Assembly: GCA_051877855.1 (NCBI GenBank)
Contig: JBJEJH010000030.1
Location: forward strand, 42,866-106,865
DNA from: MGBC120314 sp051877855
GTDB taxonomy: Bacteria; Bacillota; Clostridia; Lachnospirales; Lachnospiraceae
Direction: 5' to 3'
Length of the DNA: 64,000 nt
The notes under the pieces are model-generated. The model was given only the letters and a program-made list of their open reading frames with translations. It was not told where the DNA came from and did no database searches. A program made the position numbers and the translations under genes. Below, one piece after another: positions 16,032-23,854 of the stretch; position 1 is the first letter of the stretch; every line of letters begins with the position of its first letter.

Positions 16032-16448
16032 ATGAAAAAGACAACAGCAGATAGTGTTAATGCGATTATCCGTACAATAATTAATATTTCAGTCAATATC
16101 CTGTTTCTTGCCGTTATGGCAATATTGATTTATTCTTATGCGGGAAAGGCGTATGAGTTTGGTCGCTCCATCTTTGATGAGAAACCAATTGATACACAGA
16201 CTACGGCGAAGGTTGTTGTCGTTACGATTCCAAAGAGCGCTTCCAACAGTGATGTTGCCGGTATAGTGGCGAAAGAAGGACTGGTGGAAAGCAAGTATGC
16301 ATTTTTGATTCAGCTTGTGTTATCGGATCATAAGGATGATATCATTCCGGGGACTTATACCCTTAATACCGGAATGACTCCTACGGAGATGATTGAAATG
16401 TTGAGTACGAAAGTGGAGGAAAAAGGAGAGACCACCAATGATAATTGA
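16032..16448 (+). CDS. MltG/YceG-like membrane protein without the catalytic domain
   Basis: 138 residues: a short cytoplasmic N-terminus, one transmembrane helix (about 15-38, NIILFLAVMAILIYS-like), and an external segment resembling the LysM-like part of MltG (TIPKSASNSDVAGIVAKEGLVESKYAFLI, then IIPGTYTLNTGMTPTEMIEML). True MltG is about 330-380 residues with a catalytic glutamate in a C-terminal lytic transglycosylase domain, which is entirely missing here. The stop is genuine, since the next gene overlaps it by 11 bases in another frame. Position before trmR matches Bacillus yrrL (mltG). It may bind glycan or nascent peptidoglycan, but not cleave it; this is inference. Confidence 0.8.
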   Translation: MKKTTADSVNAIIRTIINISVNILFLAVMAILIYSYAGKAYEFGRSIFDEKPIDTQTTAKVVVVTIPKSASNSDVAGIVAKEGLVESKYAFLIQLVLSDHKDDIIPGTYTLNTGMTPTEMIEMLSTKVEEKGETTNDN

Positions 16449-17100
16449 TGAGAGGATGGTTACTTTTATCAATTCTTTTGATGCAGGAGATCGTGATATT
16501 GTTGAAGAAATTGAGCGTGAGGCAATGGCGGATTATGTTCCGATTATCCGTCAGGAAATGGGCTCATTTCTCAAAATGTTGCTTGCGTTAAAGAAACCTA
16601 TGAAGATTTTGGAGGTGGGAACGGCTGTAGGCTATTCGGCTATTCTGATGGCGGATAATATGCCAAAGGGCTGTACCATCACCACAATAGAAAAATATGA
16701 AAAGAGAATTCCTATTGCCCGGAAGAATTTTGAAAGAGCGGGTCATGAGGATAAGATAACGTTGTTGGAGGGCGATGCCATCGAGATCATGAAGACCTTG
16801 GAGGATTCTTATGATCTTATTTTTATGGATGCCGCCAAGGGACAGTATATTCATTTTCTGGATGATGTGTTAAGGCTTCTTGCACCGGGAGGTGTTCTGG
16901 TATCGGATAATGTATTGCAGGAGGGGGATATCATTGAGTCTAAGTATGGAGTGGTGCGTCGAAACCGTACGATCCATATGCGGATGAGGGATTATATCTA
17001 TGCAATTACCCATCATGAACAGTTGGTTACCTGTGTTGTTCCAATCGGTGACGGAATTACCATCAGTGTGAAAAAAGATCATGCAGAGAGTGATAAGTAA
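16438..17100 (+). CDS. trmR: tRNA 5-hydroxyuridine methyltransferase (class I O-methyltransferase)
   Basis: SAM-dependent O-methyltransferase of 220 residues. The Rossmann motif ILEVGTAVGYSAILMA is near residue 58, with the acidic FMDAAKGQY near 127 and DNVLQEGDI near 155. In Bacillus subtilis the homologue YrrM (TrmR) methylates ho5U34 to mo5U34 in tRNA, and the ho5U maker YrrN/YrrO lies downstream. The same order (this gene, then a U32 protein) occurs here, so this role is well supported by synteny. It overlaps the upstream gene by 11 bases. Confidence 0.85.
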   Translation: MIIDERMVTFINSFDAGDRDIVEEIEREAMADYVPIIRQEMGSFLKMLLALKKPMKILEVGTAVGYSAILMADNMPKGCTITTIEKYEKRIPIARKNFERAGHEDKITLLEGDAIEIMKTLEDSYDLIFMDAAKGQYIHFLDDVLRLLAPGGVLVSDNVLQEGDIIESKYGVVRRNRTIHMRMRDYIYAITHHEQLVTCVVPIGDGITISVKKDHAESDK

Positions 17101-17138
17101 GACTAATACAGGAGTTTATTATAGAAAGGTTGAACATC

Positions 17139-18362
17139 ATGAGACACCCGGAATTATTGATTCCAGCAAGTAGTCTGGAAGTATTAAAAACCGCCGTGAT
17201 TTTCGGTGCAGATGCGGTATATATCGGCGGTGAGGCTTTTGGCCTTCGTGCCAATGCCAAGAATTTTTCACCGGAAGATATGCGTGAAGGAATTGCATTT
17301 GCCCATGCCCACGATGTGAAGGTTTATGTGACGGCAAATATTCTGGCACATAACCGTGATCTTTTGGAGGCAAGGGATTATTTTAAGGAATTAGGTGAGA
17401 TTGGTCCGGATGCGTTGATTATATCGGATCCCGGTTTGTTTACGATTGCCCGGGAAGTACTTCCGGAAATGGAAATTCATATCAGTACCCAGGCGAATAA
17501 CACGAACTACGGAACATACCGGTTCTGGCATAGTTTAGGTGCCAAGAGAGTGGTTTCTGCAAGAGAACTTTCTTTGGCGGAAATTAAGGAAATTCGTAAC
17601 AATATTCCGGATGACCTTGAGATTGAGACATTTATCCATGGTGCTATGTGTATCTCTTATTCCGGTCGTTGCCTGCTAAGTAGTTTTCTTACCGGAAGAG
17701 ATGCGAATCAGGGGGCTTGTACCCATCCCTGCCGCTGGAAATATGCGTTGATGGAAGAAACAAGACCGGGAGAATATATGCCGGTTTTTGAAAATGATCG
17801 TGGAACCTACATCTTTAATTCCAAGGATCTTTGTATGATTGAGCATATTCCGGAATTGATGGAAGCGGGAATTGACAGTTTTAAGATTGAAGGACGTATG
17901 AAGACAGCGCTCTATGTTGCCACAGTGGCAAGAACCTATCGCATGGCTATTGATGATTATCTGAAAGACCCGGAGTATTACCGCAGTCGTCTGGATTTCT
18001 ATCGCGAGGAAATTTCAAAGTGTACCTATCGTCAGTATACTACAGGATTTTTCTTTGGAAAGCCGAACCATGATACTCAGATTTATGATAATAATGTCTA
18101 TGTGAAGGAATACACGTATCTTGGCATTATAGGCGAGACCAATGCTGAGGGATTGTATCACATTGAACAGCGTAACAAGTTCTCGGTGGGTGAGACCATC
18201 GAGGTTATGAAACCGGATGGTAGAAATCTTGAGGTCGTTGTAAAGCAAATTACAGATGAGACCGGCGCAGATATGCCATCTGCACCACATCCAAAGCAGA
18301 ATCTTTACATTGATCTGGGAGTACAATTGAATCAGTACGATATTCTTCGTAGAAAAGAATAG
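17139..18362 (+). CDS. trhP: U32 family protein, tRNA hydroxylation protein
   Basis: Peptidase-U32 family protein of 407 residues. Family signatures are HPELLIPASSLEVLKTAV at the start, AVYIGGEAFGLRANAKNF near 27, FIHGAMCISYSGRCLLSS near 170 and ACTHPCRWKY near 196, with conserved cysteines that probably bind an iron-sulfur cluster. Homologues (TrhP, YrrN/YrrO) perform prephenate-dependent formation of 5-hydroxyuridine at tRNA position 34; trmR upstream would then methylate it. The ATG at 17139 has AAAGG nine bases upstream, better placed than TTG at 17130. Confidence 0.88.
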   Translation: MRHPELLIPASSLEVLKTAVIFGADAVYIGGEAFGLRANAKNFSPEDMREGIAFAHAHDVKVYVTANILAHNRDLLEARDYFKELGEIGPDALIISDPGLFTIAREVLPEMEIHISTQANNTNYGTYRFWHSLGAKRVVSARELSLAEIKEIRNNIPDDLEIETFIHGAMCISYSGRCLLSSFLTGRDANQGACTHPCRWKYALMEETRPGEYMPVFENDRGTYIFNSKDLCMIEHIPELMEAGIDSFKIEGRMKTALYVATVARTYRMAIDDYLKDPEYYRSRLDFYREEISKCTYRQYTTGFFFGKPNHDTQIYDNNVYVKEYTYLGIIGETNAEGLYHIEQRNKFSVGETIEVMKPDGRNLEVVVKQITDETGADMPSAPHPKQNLYIDLGVQLNQYDILRRKE

Positions 18363-18427
18363 TTTTGGAAAGGCACTTTGAAGTGGTTTTATTCATAAAA
18401 TGTATAAAATGACTTTGAGGTGCTTTC

Positions 18428-19045
18428 TTGAAAGTATTTGAAAAACCATTAACTGCAGCCCAGGAAAAGGAATACCTTACGAGGTTAAGAGAAGGCGACA
18501 GGGATGCCGAAGAAATCTTGATTCGGAAGAATATGCGTTTGGTAGCCCATATGGTAAAGAAGTATTCCTCAAGTGATATGGAAAATGAAGATATGATATC
18601 CATAGGAACCATAGGACTGATTAAGGCAATCAAGAGTTATGATATGGATAAGGGAAGCAGGTTTGCTACCTATGCAGCTAAATGTATTGATAATGAGTTG
18701 TTGATGACACTGCGCAGTAATCGTAAACGGCGATGTGAGATTTCTTTAAATGAACCGATTGGAACGGACAAAGAAGGAAATGAAATCAGTCTCATGGATT
18801 TTCTGGAAAGTCAGGAAAAAGATGTTCATAAGGTCGTTGAATTAAATAGCGAGATACAATGGTTGTCCAATGCCCTTGAAAAAGAATTAAATGCCCGTGA
18901 ACGACAGATTATAGGTCTTCGCTATGGACTTCTGGGAGGAAGGGAACGTACACAGCTTGAAATTGCTAAGATGCTTGGAATTTCGAGAAGCTATGTTAGC
19001 CGTATTGAGAAGAAAGCCCTGAATAAATTAAGATCCGGTTATTAA
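18428..19045 (+). CDS. sigK: Sporulation sigma factor SigK
   Basis: Late mother-cell sigma factor, 205 residues. Region 2 is seen in LIRKNMRLVAHMVKKY, DMISIGTIGLIKAIKSYD and RFATYAAKCIDNELLM; region 4 in ERQIIGLRYGLLGGRERTQLEIAKMLGISRSYVSRIEKKAL. The protein begins MKVFEKPLTAAQEKEYL, equivalent to the mature part of Bacillus SigK; the inhibitory hydrophobic pro-sequence is absent, and an in-frame stop at 18416-18418 excludes a longer form. The gene is also uninterrupted, with no skin element. Start is TTG at 18428 behind GAGGTG. Whether the strain sporulates is not shown here. Confidence 0.9.
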   Translation: MKVFEKPLTAAQEKEYLTRLREGDRDAEEILIRKNMRLVAHMVKKYSSSDMENEDMISIGTIGLIKAIKSYDMDKGSRFATYAAKCIDNELLMTLRSNRKRRCEISLNEPIGTDKEGNEISLMDFLESQEKDVHKVVELNSEIQWLSNALEKELNARERQIIGLRYGLLGGRERTQLEIAKMLGISRSYVSRIEKKALNKLRSGY

Positions 19046-19096
19046 AAGTGCATTATGGATTGATTTAGATAAGGATATACCAGGTGGAATGGAGTC

Positions 19097-20956
19097 ATGA
19101 TGACAATGAACGAGAATAATAAGGTAGAATCAAATAGGAATTCAAAAGCTTTCATACAGGCAAGAATAGCAAAAGTGCGTGAATTTATGACAAACGATGG
19201 GGTCAGTCTTTATATGGTGACCTCATCGGACTATCATGATTCGGAATATCCGGATCAATATTTTTCTACAAGAAAATATTTGTCCGGATTTACGGGATCG
19301 GCAGGAACTTTGGTGATTGGAACGGATACTGCAGTGCTTTTTACGGATGGTCGATATTTTGTACAAGCAGAACGTGAGCTTATGGGAACCGGAATTGAAT
19401 TGATGCGCATGGGGGTGGAGGGAATCCCCTCTCTTGAGAATTATATTGAAGAACATTGGCGCGAAAAGACGAATTTTGCCGTGGATACAAGAACCATCAC
19501 GGCGAAGGATGGCGTGGCTTATGGGAAAATTGCAGAAAAGAAGGGAATGGAAGGAATTCTTTTCAGAGCGTATGCGGAAGAATTGTGGAATCGTGAAGAG
19601 GGAAACTTAAAACGGCCACCTCTTTCAAAGGAACCTGCCTTTGAATTGGAATTGTGTTATGCCGGAGAAAGCCGCAAAGATAAACTGGCACGTGTCCGCA
19701 AATTTATGGAAGAACAACATGCAATGGGGCATATTCTCAGTACGCTGGATGATATCGCATGGCTTCTTAACATTCGCGGCAATGATATTTTTGCCAATCC
19801 TATGGTACTGTCTTATTTTTACTTAAATATGGAACAGGGAATCTGGTTTGTAGATAAGTCCAAAGTTTCTGCGGAACTGGAACAGCATTTAATGGAGGAT
19901 GGAATTATCCTGCAGGATTATGAAAGGTTCGATTCTTTCGTGGAAGAGATTGCAGAGGGCAGTGTGCTCTATGATTTTTCCCATATCAATTATCGGATCT
20001 ATTCATCCATTGGAAAGAATATCCGGCGTGTTGAAATGGAAAATCCGGAGATTCTTATGAAGGCGGTGAAGAATCCTTTGGAGTGTGAAAATGAACGACG
20101 GGCTCATATTAAGGATGGTGTTGCTGTGACGAAGTTCATTTACTGGTTAAAGAATGCTGTCAAATCAAGGATAATTGATGAAGTTCAGGCGGCGGATTAC
20201 CTGGAGGAACTTCGAAGGACACAGGAAGGTTATATCGAACCAAGTTTTACAACCATCAGTGCTTACAATGCCAATGCTGCGATGATGCATTATAATCCAT
20301 ATGCCAATGAGCCGGCAAAGCTTTATCCGGAGGGAATTCTTCTTGTGGATTCCGGCGGGCAGTATTATGAGGGAACCACGGATATCACGAGAACCATTGC
20401 GTTGGGACCGGTACCGGAAGTGATTAAAATCCATTATACGGCGGTGCTGCGTGGGATGTTAAATCTTTCGGCGGCCAAGTTCCTGAAAGGATGTATCGGT
20501 ATGAATCTGGATATTCTTGCCAGAGGACCATTGTGGGAGATGGGACTGGATTACCGTTGCGGAACCGGTCATGGGGTCGGATATTTGCTTGGGGTTCATG
20601 AAGCGCCCAATGGATTCCGGTGGAAGAAGGTGCCTGAGCGGGATGACGGGTGCGTTCTTCAACCGGGAATGATTACTACCAATGAGCCGGGAGTTTATAT
20701 TGAGGGTAGTCATGGAATTCGTATTGAAAATGAGCTTTTAACCGTTGAAGCAGAAAAGAATGAGTACGGGCAATTTCTGTGTTTTGAAACCTTGACGATG
20801 GCTCCGATTGAAATGGAACTGGTACGTCTGGAACAGATGACTGCCGGGGAAATTTCACTGCTTCGAAAGTATCAGAAAAAGGTTTATGACACAATTTCGT
20901 CATATTTAACAGATGAAGAAAAAACTTGGCTTTACAGTGTTTGTTGTGACTTTTGA
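19097..20956 (+). CDS. Xaa-Pro aminopeptidase, M24B family, long form
   Basis: Metallo-aminopeptidase of 619 residues that removes N-terminal residues preceding proline. Two creatinase-like N-terminal domains cover about 1-330, followed by the pita-bread catalytic domain. Metal ligands are visible in LLVDSGGQYYEGTTDITRT (two Asp), GTGHGVGYLLGVHEAPNG (His) and EPGVYIEGSHGIRIENELL (two Glu). The length matches the three-domain cytosolic form and not the roughly 440-residue PepP. GGAG and GGTGG motifs lie before the cluster of ATGs; 19097 or 19100 are both possible starts. Confidence 0.93.
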   Translation: MMTMNENNKVESNRNSKAFIQARIAKVREFMTNDGVSLYMVTSSDYHDSEYPDQYFSTRKYLSGFTGSAGTLVIGTDTAVLFTDGRYFVQAERELMGTGIELMRMGVEGIPSLENYIEEHWREKTNFAVDTRTITAKDGVAYGKIAEKKGMEGILFRAYAEELWNREEGNLKRPPLSKEPAFELELCYAGESRKDKLARVRKFMEEQHAMGHILSTLDDIAWLLNIRGNDIFANPMVLSYFYLNMEQGIWFVDKSKVSAELEQHLMEDGIILQDYERFDSFVEEIAEGSVLYDFSHINYRIYSSIGKNIRRVEMENPEILMKAVKNPLECENERRAHIKDGVAVTKFIYWLKNAVKSRIIDEVQAADYLEELRRTQEGYIEPSFTTISAYNANAAMMHYNPYANEPAKLYPEGILLVDSGGQYYEGTTDITRTIALGPVPEVIKIHYTAVLRGMLNLSAAKFLKGCIGMNLDILARGPLWEMGLDYRCGTGHGVGYLLGVHEAPNGFRWKKVPERDDGCVLQPGMITTNEPGVYIEGSHGIRIENELLTVEAEKNEYGQFLCFETLTMAPIEMELVRLEQMTAGEISLLRKYQKKVYDTISSYLTDEEKTWLYSVCCDF

Positions 20957-21021
20957 CATAAAAATATGAATTTTTTGTTAAAAGATTGGTTAGTTTTATT
21001 TACTTTTTTTGATATTTTATA

Positions 21022-21050
21022 TTGCAAAAAATATGTGTCTAATATATAAT
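21022..21050 (+). promoter_or_regulatory. Strong sigma-A promoter of the DUF6465 gene
   Basis: TTGCAA (21022-21027), 17-base spacer, consensus TATAAT (21045-21050), within a very AT-rich 120-base gap. Confidence 0.8.
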
Positions 21051-21095
21051 GAAAGGCGTTAGTAATGTTTATTATTTGAAGGAATGGTGAGAAAA

Positions 21096-21536
21096 ATGGC
21101 AACAAAGAAAGTAGAGGCTGTTAAGCCGGTTCAGGCTGTAGCTCCAGTTAAGGCTGCTCCAGTTAAGGAAACTGTTAAGGTTGCTCCGGTTAAGACAGAA
21201 ACAGTTAAGGAAACTGTAAAGGCTGAGCCAGTTAAGGCAGAAGCTAAGGCTCCTAAGAAGGAAGCTGTAAAGAAGACTGCTCCTAAGAAAGAAGCTGCAA
21301 AGAAGACTGTAGCAAAGAAGACTAGCGAAGAGAAGGCATGTAATTTTTATATACAGTATGCAGGAAAGCAGTTCAGTTATGAAGAGATTATCGCAAAGGC
21401 TAAGGAAGCTGCTGCTGCAGAAATGGGCAAGACAACAGCATCGGTTAAGTCTATCGATATCTATTGCAAGCCGGAAGAACATGCGGCTTACTATGTTGTA
21501 GGCAGCAAGAAAGTTGCCGGTCGTATCGATTTATAA
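21096..21536 (+). CDS. Lys/Ala/Pro-rich protein with DUF6465-like C-terminus
   Basis: 146 residues. The first half (to about residue 80) is low complexity: repeated units of the APVK, ETVK and KKEA type, strongly basic and reminiscent of histone H1 tails. The second half is a compact conserved domain (NFYIQYAGKQFSYEEIIAKAKE to KPEEHAAYYVVGSKKVAGRIDL), which I recognise as the DUF6465 pattern common in Lachnospiraceae. Function unknown; nucleic-acid or cell-wall polymer binding by the basic tail is conceivable. It is a single-gene unit with a near-consensus promoter and its own terminator, suggesting high expression. ATG at 21096 is chosen because GGTGAG lies just upstream; 21084 is the alternative. 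Confidence 0.75.
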   Translation: MATKKVEAVKPVQAVAPVKAAPVKETVKVAPVKTETVKETVKAEPVKAEAKAPKKEAVKKTAPKKEAAKKTVAKKTSEEKACNFYIQYAGKQFSYEEIIAKAKEAAAAEMGKTTASVKSIDIYCKPEEHAAYYVVGSKKVAGRIDL

Positions 21537-21555
21537 TTTTACTCGGTACATAACA

Positions 21556-21593
21556 GGGACACAAGGGATCTTTGTATTCCTTGTGCCCTTTTT
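21556..21593 (+). terminator. Intrinsic terminator of the DUF6465 gene
   Basis: GGGACACAAGG (21556-21566) pairs with CCTTGTGCCC (21579-21588) with one bulged A, followed by TTTTT. Confidence 0.85.
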
Positions 21594-21623
21594 GTGTATA
21601 TTACAAGAATGGGAGAAAGAAAA

Positions 21624-22661
21624 ATGAAAAGAAAAGTATTATCACTTATGTTAATGCTCGCTATGGTTTTATCTTTAGCAGCATGTGGTTCCAAGACAAC
21701 GAATTCTTCAAAGACCGTTTTGGAGAATATGCTTAAGGTTCAGAGCAAAAGCTTTGACTGTGAAGTTGTTTTAAATGTGGATGAAGAGAATATTTCGTTT
21801 CGTATTAACGGTGGCATTGTCGATGATCAGAATGCAGCATTTACGATTGATGCCAAGATGAATCTGCCGGAAGATGAACTGGTAGTGGAAGAGTATGTTC
21901 CGCTTACAGACATTTATGTTGTCAATGGCAATGAGTATTACTTTAATGTGACAGCAATTTTTGATTTCCTCACAGAACTTGATCCATCTGTGGCTATGAT
22001 CCAGAGTTATCTTGGATTATCCGGTGATTACTTTGTAATCACAGCAGCAGAACTTGCGGACTTTATGAACACCTATGGTGAGACCGGTGAAGTATTTACG
22101 GAAGAAGATTTTCTGATGTCAGGAATGAATGAGACAGGAGAGCCTGACAAGGAGTTACTGGATCTTTTGGCAAAGTTTATTGATGAGTTTGCAGAGAAGG
22201 CAGGAAATGATGCGGTTGTAATCGCTAATGATAAGATTTCCATTAAAATCAATGATAGCAATTTAGAAAAGGTTATGGAAGCCTTTTCGAACATGGACAT
22301 TGAGGATTATTGCATGAAGATTGCTGAGCGTCTTGATAAGATCCAAGGTGGTCTTGCTTATACCGCTGCAATGAAGGATGAAGTAGAAGGTTTAAATGAT
22401 TCTTTAAAGCAGGCTGTAGAAGAGTATAAGGCGACAGGTAGTGCAGATCTTGGTAAGTTCAACGTGGTTGCAGATATGGGTGTTAAGGATGGCAATGTAG
22501 TTATGAGTGTTGTAATGGATGTGGAATCTGAAGGAGAGGCTGTTAATGCAACAATTAATTACAATTTCTCAAGCGAAGCAGAACCGGCATTTGAAACACC
22601 GACAAGTACATTTGATTATGATGAACTTATGGATATCGTAAACCAGCTTGGCGGTATGTAA
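21624..22661 (+). CDS. Lipoprotein of unknown function
   Basis: 345 residues. A lipoprotein signal is plain: MKRKVLSLMLMLAMVLSLAACGS with lipobox LAAC, Cys at about residue 21. The rest is acidic and predicted soluble, exposed outside the membrane, with no motif I recognise; it has the look of the DUF-type lipoproteins that Lachnospiraceae carry in many copies. The ATG at 21624 is preceded by GGGAGAAAG. It starts 31 bases after a terminator, so it is probably transcribed by read-through or from a promoter I did not identify, and it ends at a bidirectional terminator facing the convergent deacetylase. Confidence 0.75.
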   Translation: MKRKVLSLMLMLAMVLSLAACGSKTTNSSKTVLENMLKVQSKSFDCEVVLNVDEENISFRINGGIVDDQNAAFTIDAKMNLPEDELVVEEYVPLTDIYVVNGNEYYFNVTAIFDFLTELDPSVAMIQSYLGLSGDYFVITAAELADFMNTYGETGEVFTEEDFLMSGMNETGEPDKELLDLLAKFIDEFAEKAGNDAVVIANDKISIKINDSNLEKVMEAFSNMDIEDYCMKIAERLDKIQGGLAYTAAMKDEVEGLNDSLKQAVEEYKATGSADLGKFNVVADMGVKDGNVVMSVVMDVESEGEAVNATINYNFSSEAEPAFETPTSTFDYDELMDIVNQLGGM

Positions 22662-22694
22662 TTTTATCGGTTTTGTAATCCGGTATTGATAGAC

Positions 22695-22741
22695 AAAAAA
22701 ATCCCGTTTCAATCTTTTATAGGATTGAAACGGGATTTTTT
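22695..22741. terminator. Bidirectional intrinsic terminator
   Basis: ATCCCGTTTCAATC (22701-22714) pairs perfectly over 14 bases with GATTGAAACGGGAT (22723-22736); an A-run precedes and a T-run follows, so it serves both converging genes. Confidence 0.95.
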
Positions 22742-22757
22742 ATTGAAAAAACTATAA

Positions 22758-23630
22758 TTATTTGTTCAAAGCAACGGTAGCACCGCCCGGTATTTCAACG
22801 ATCTGATCATCATTCACCACAATCCATAAAGACTGGAAGGATGGGTTATAAACGATGCTTAAGTCGGCAGAAAACTGTAACCGGTCAAATGCTTCGAGAT
22901 AATCAACGATTTCGATATTGGTAGCATACCAGATATCATCCTGTCCACCCATCATTTCACAGAACTGTTCCATCAGATCCCAATTGTTATCCCGGTCAAA
23001 TTCATAACTGTGACCCCATACATACATCATATAGAGGTACTGTCTTTTCTTCAGATCTTTGAACTTCTGACCGAAACCGAGAAGGTTATGGTTGTGATGG
23101 CAGGTCGGTTTCCACTCATAAAAATTAGAAGGAAATGCAAATCCGTTGGTATCACCCACGACATCAATGCCACACTCTTTTTTGGACTGGCGCACGTTAT
23201 ATTCCTCTGCATAATAATCGCCGACAATACGTCCGTATTTTATTCCGAGATCCTCCATGATGCGCTCTACGCGAGGGCTGTAGGAACCATTCGGATATGC
23301 GTGACCGCGAACCGGATAACCCATGACGGATTCCAGAAACTGTTTATCCTGAAGATATTCATTCACGATTTCCGTGTTCGGACAACGATCGATGGTAGGA
23401 TGGGTATAGGTATGTGTAGCAACTTCATGACCCTTGTATAAGTCCCTCCATTCGGATGGATCAATACGTATTTCGTCATTGATAAGTCCTGAATTCAAAT
23501 TAAAAGTACCCTTGATTCCGTATTTGTTGAAGATGGAAACTAATCTGCGGTCTGCCAATTTACCATCATCATAGCTCATTGTTAATACTTTGTGTTTTCC
23601 TCCCGGAAAGGCTTTGTAGATTTTTAACAT
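22758..23630 (-). CDS. Polysaccharide deacetylase (NodB-like), no signal peptide
   Basis: 290 residues with a NodB-homology fold. Motif 1 is MSYDDG (replacing TFDDG) near residue 18; the metal-binding HxxxH is ATHTYTHP near 72; motif 3 is VRGHAYPNGSY near 105. Usual substrates are acetylated glycans such as chitin fragments, xylan or peptidoglycan. There is no signal peptide or transmembrane segment: the protein starts MLKIYKAFPGGKHKVLT, behind a strong GGAGGT, so it probably acts inside the cell, perhaps on imported oligosaccharides. Single-gene unit with its own promoter. Confidence 0.82.
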   Translation of the reverse strand: MLKIYKAFPGGKHKVLTMSYDDGKLADRRLVSIFNKYGIKGTFNLNSGLINDEIRIDPSEWRDLYKGHEVATHTYTHPTIDRCPNTEIVNEYLQDKQFLESVMGYPVRGHAYPNGSYSPRVERIMEDLGIKYGRIVGDYYAEEYNVRQSKKECGIDVVGDTNGFAFPSNFYEWKPTCHHNHNLLGFGQKFKDLKKRQYLYMMYVWGHSYEFDRDNNWDLMEQFCEMMGGQDDIWYATNIEIVDYLEAFDRLQFSADLSIVYNPSFQSLWIVVNDDQIVEIPGGATVALNK

Positions 23631-23671
23631 TTTAGACCTCCGTGTGCATATACGCATAATTAACTAATATA

Positions 23672-23700
23672 ATTATATTATTTTGAAATTAATAAATCAA
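23672..23700 (-). promoter_or_regulatory. Sigma-A promoter of the deacetylase gene
   Basis: On the - strand: TTGATT (complement of 23695-23700), 17-base spacer, TATAAT (complement of 23672-23677). A partial dyad, TGCATATACGCA (23645-23656), lies in the leader and might be an operator. Confidence 0.75.
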
Positions 23701-23798
23701 CTGCTTATTTCTGCAAAAACTCATACATATTAGTACAATTATCGGATTATTTTATAAAATAAAGTTTATATTTTTGTCTATATATATTTGTGAATTTG

Positions 23799-23807
23799 TG
23801 GTAGAAT
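23799..23807 (+). promoter_or_regulatory. Possible extended -10 promoter of alr
   Basis: TGGTAGAAT, a TG-extended -10 element, about 48 bases before the alr start. No good -35 is seen at 17 bases. Confidence 0.4.
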
Positions 23808-23854
23808 AATATGTTATGAGGAATTATTTACTCTCATACAATGGAGGCAGTAAA

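Noticed and set aside
16438..16448. Frameshift joining the MltG-like gene to trmR
   Set aside because: The downstream frame starts with its own ATG and a complete methyltransferase, not an MltG catalytic domain; this is a normal gene overlap.
21096..21340. Lys/Ala repeat region as a CRISPR or tandem DNA repeat
   Set aside because: The units vary in length and base sequence; the repetition is at the protein level within one open frame.
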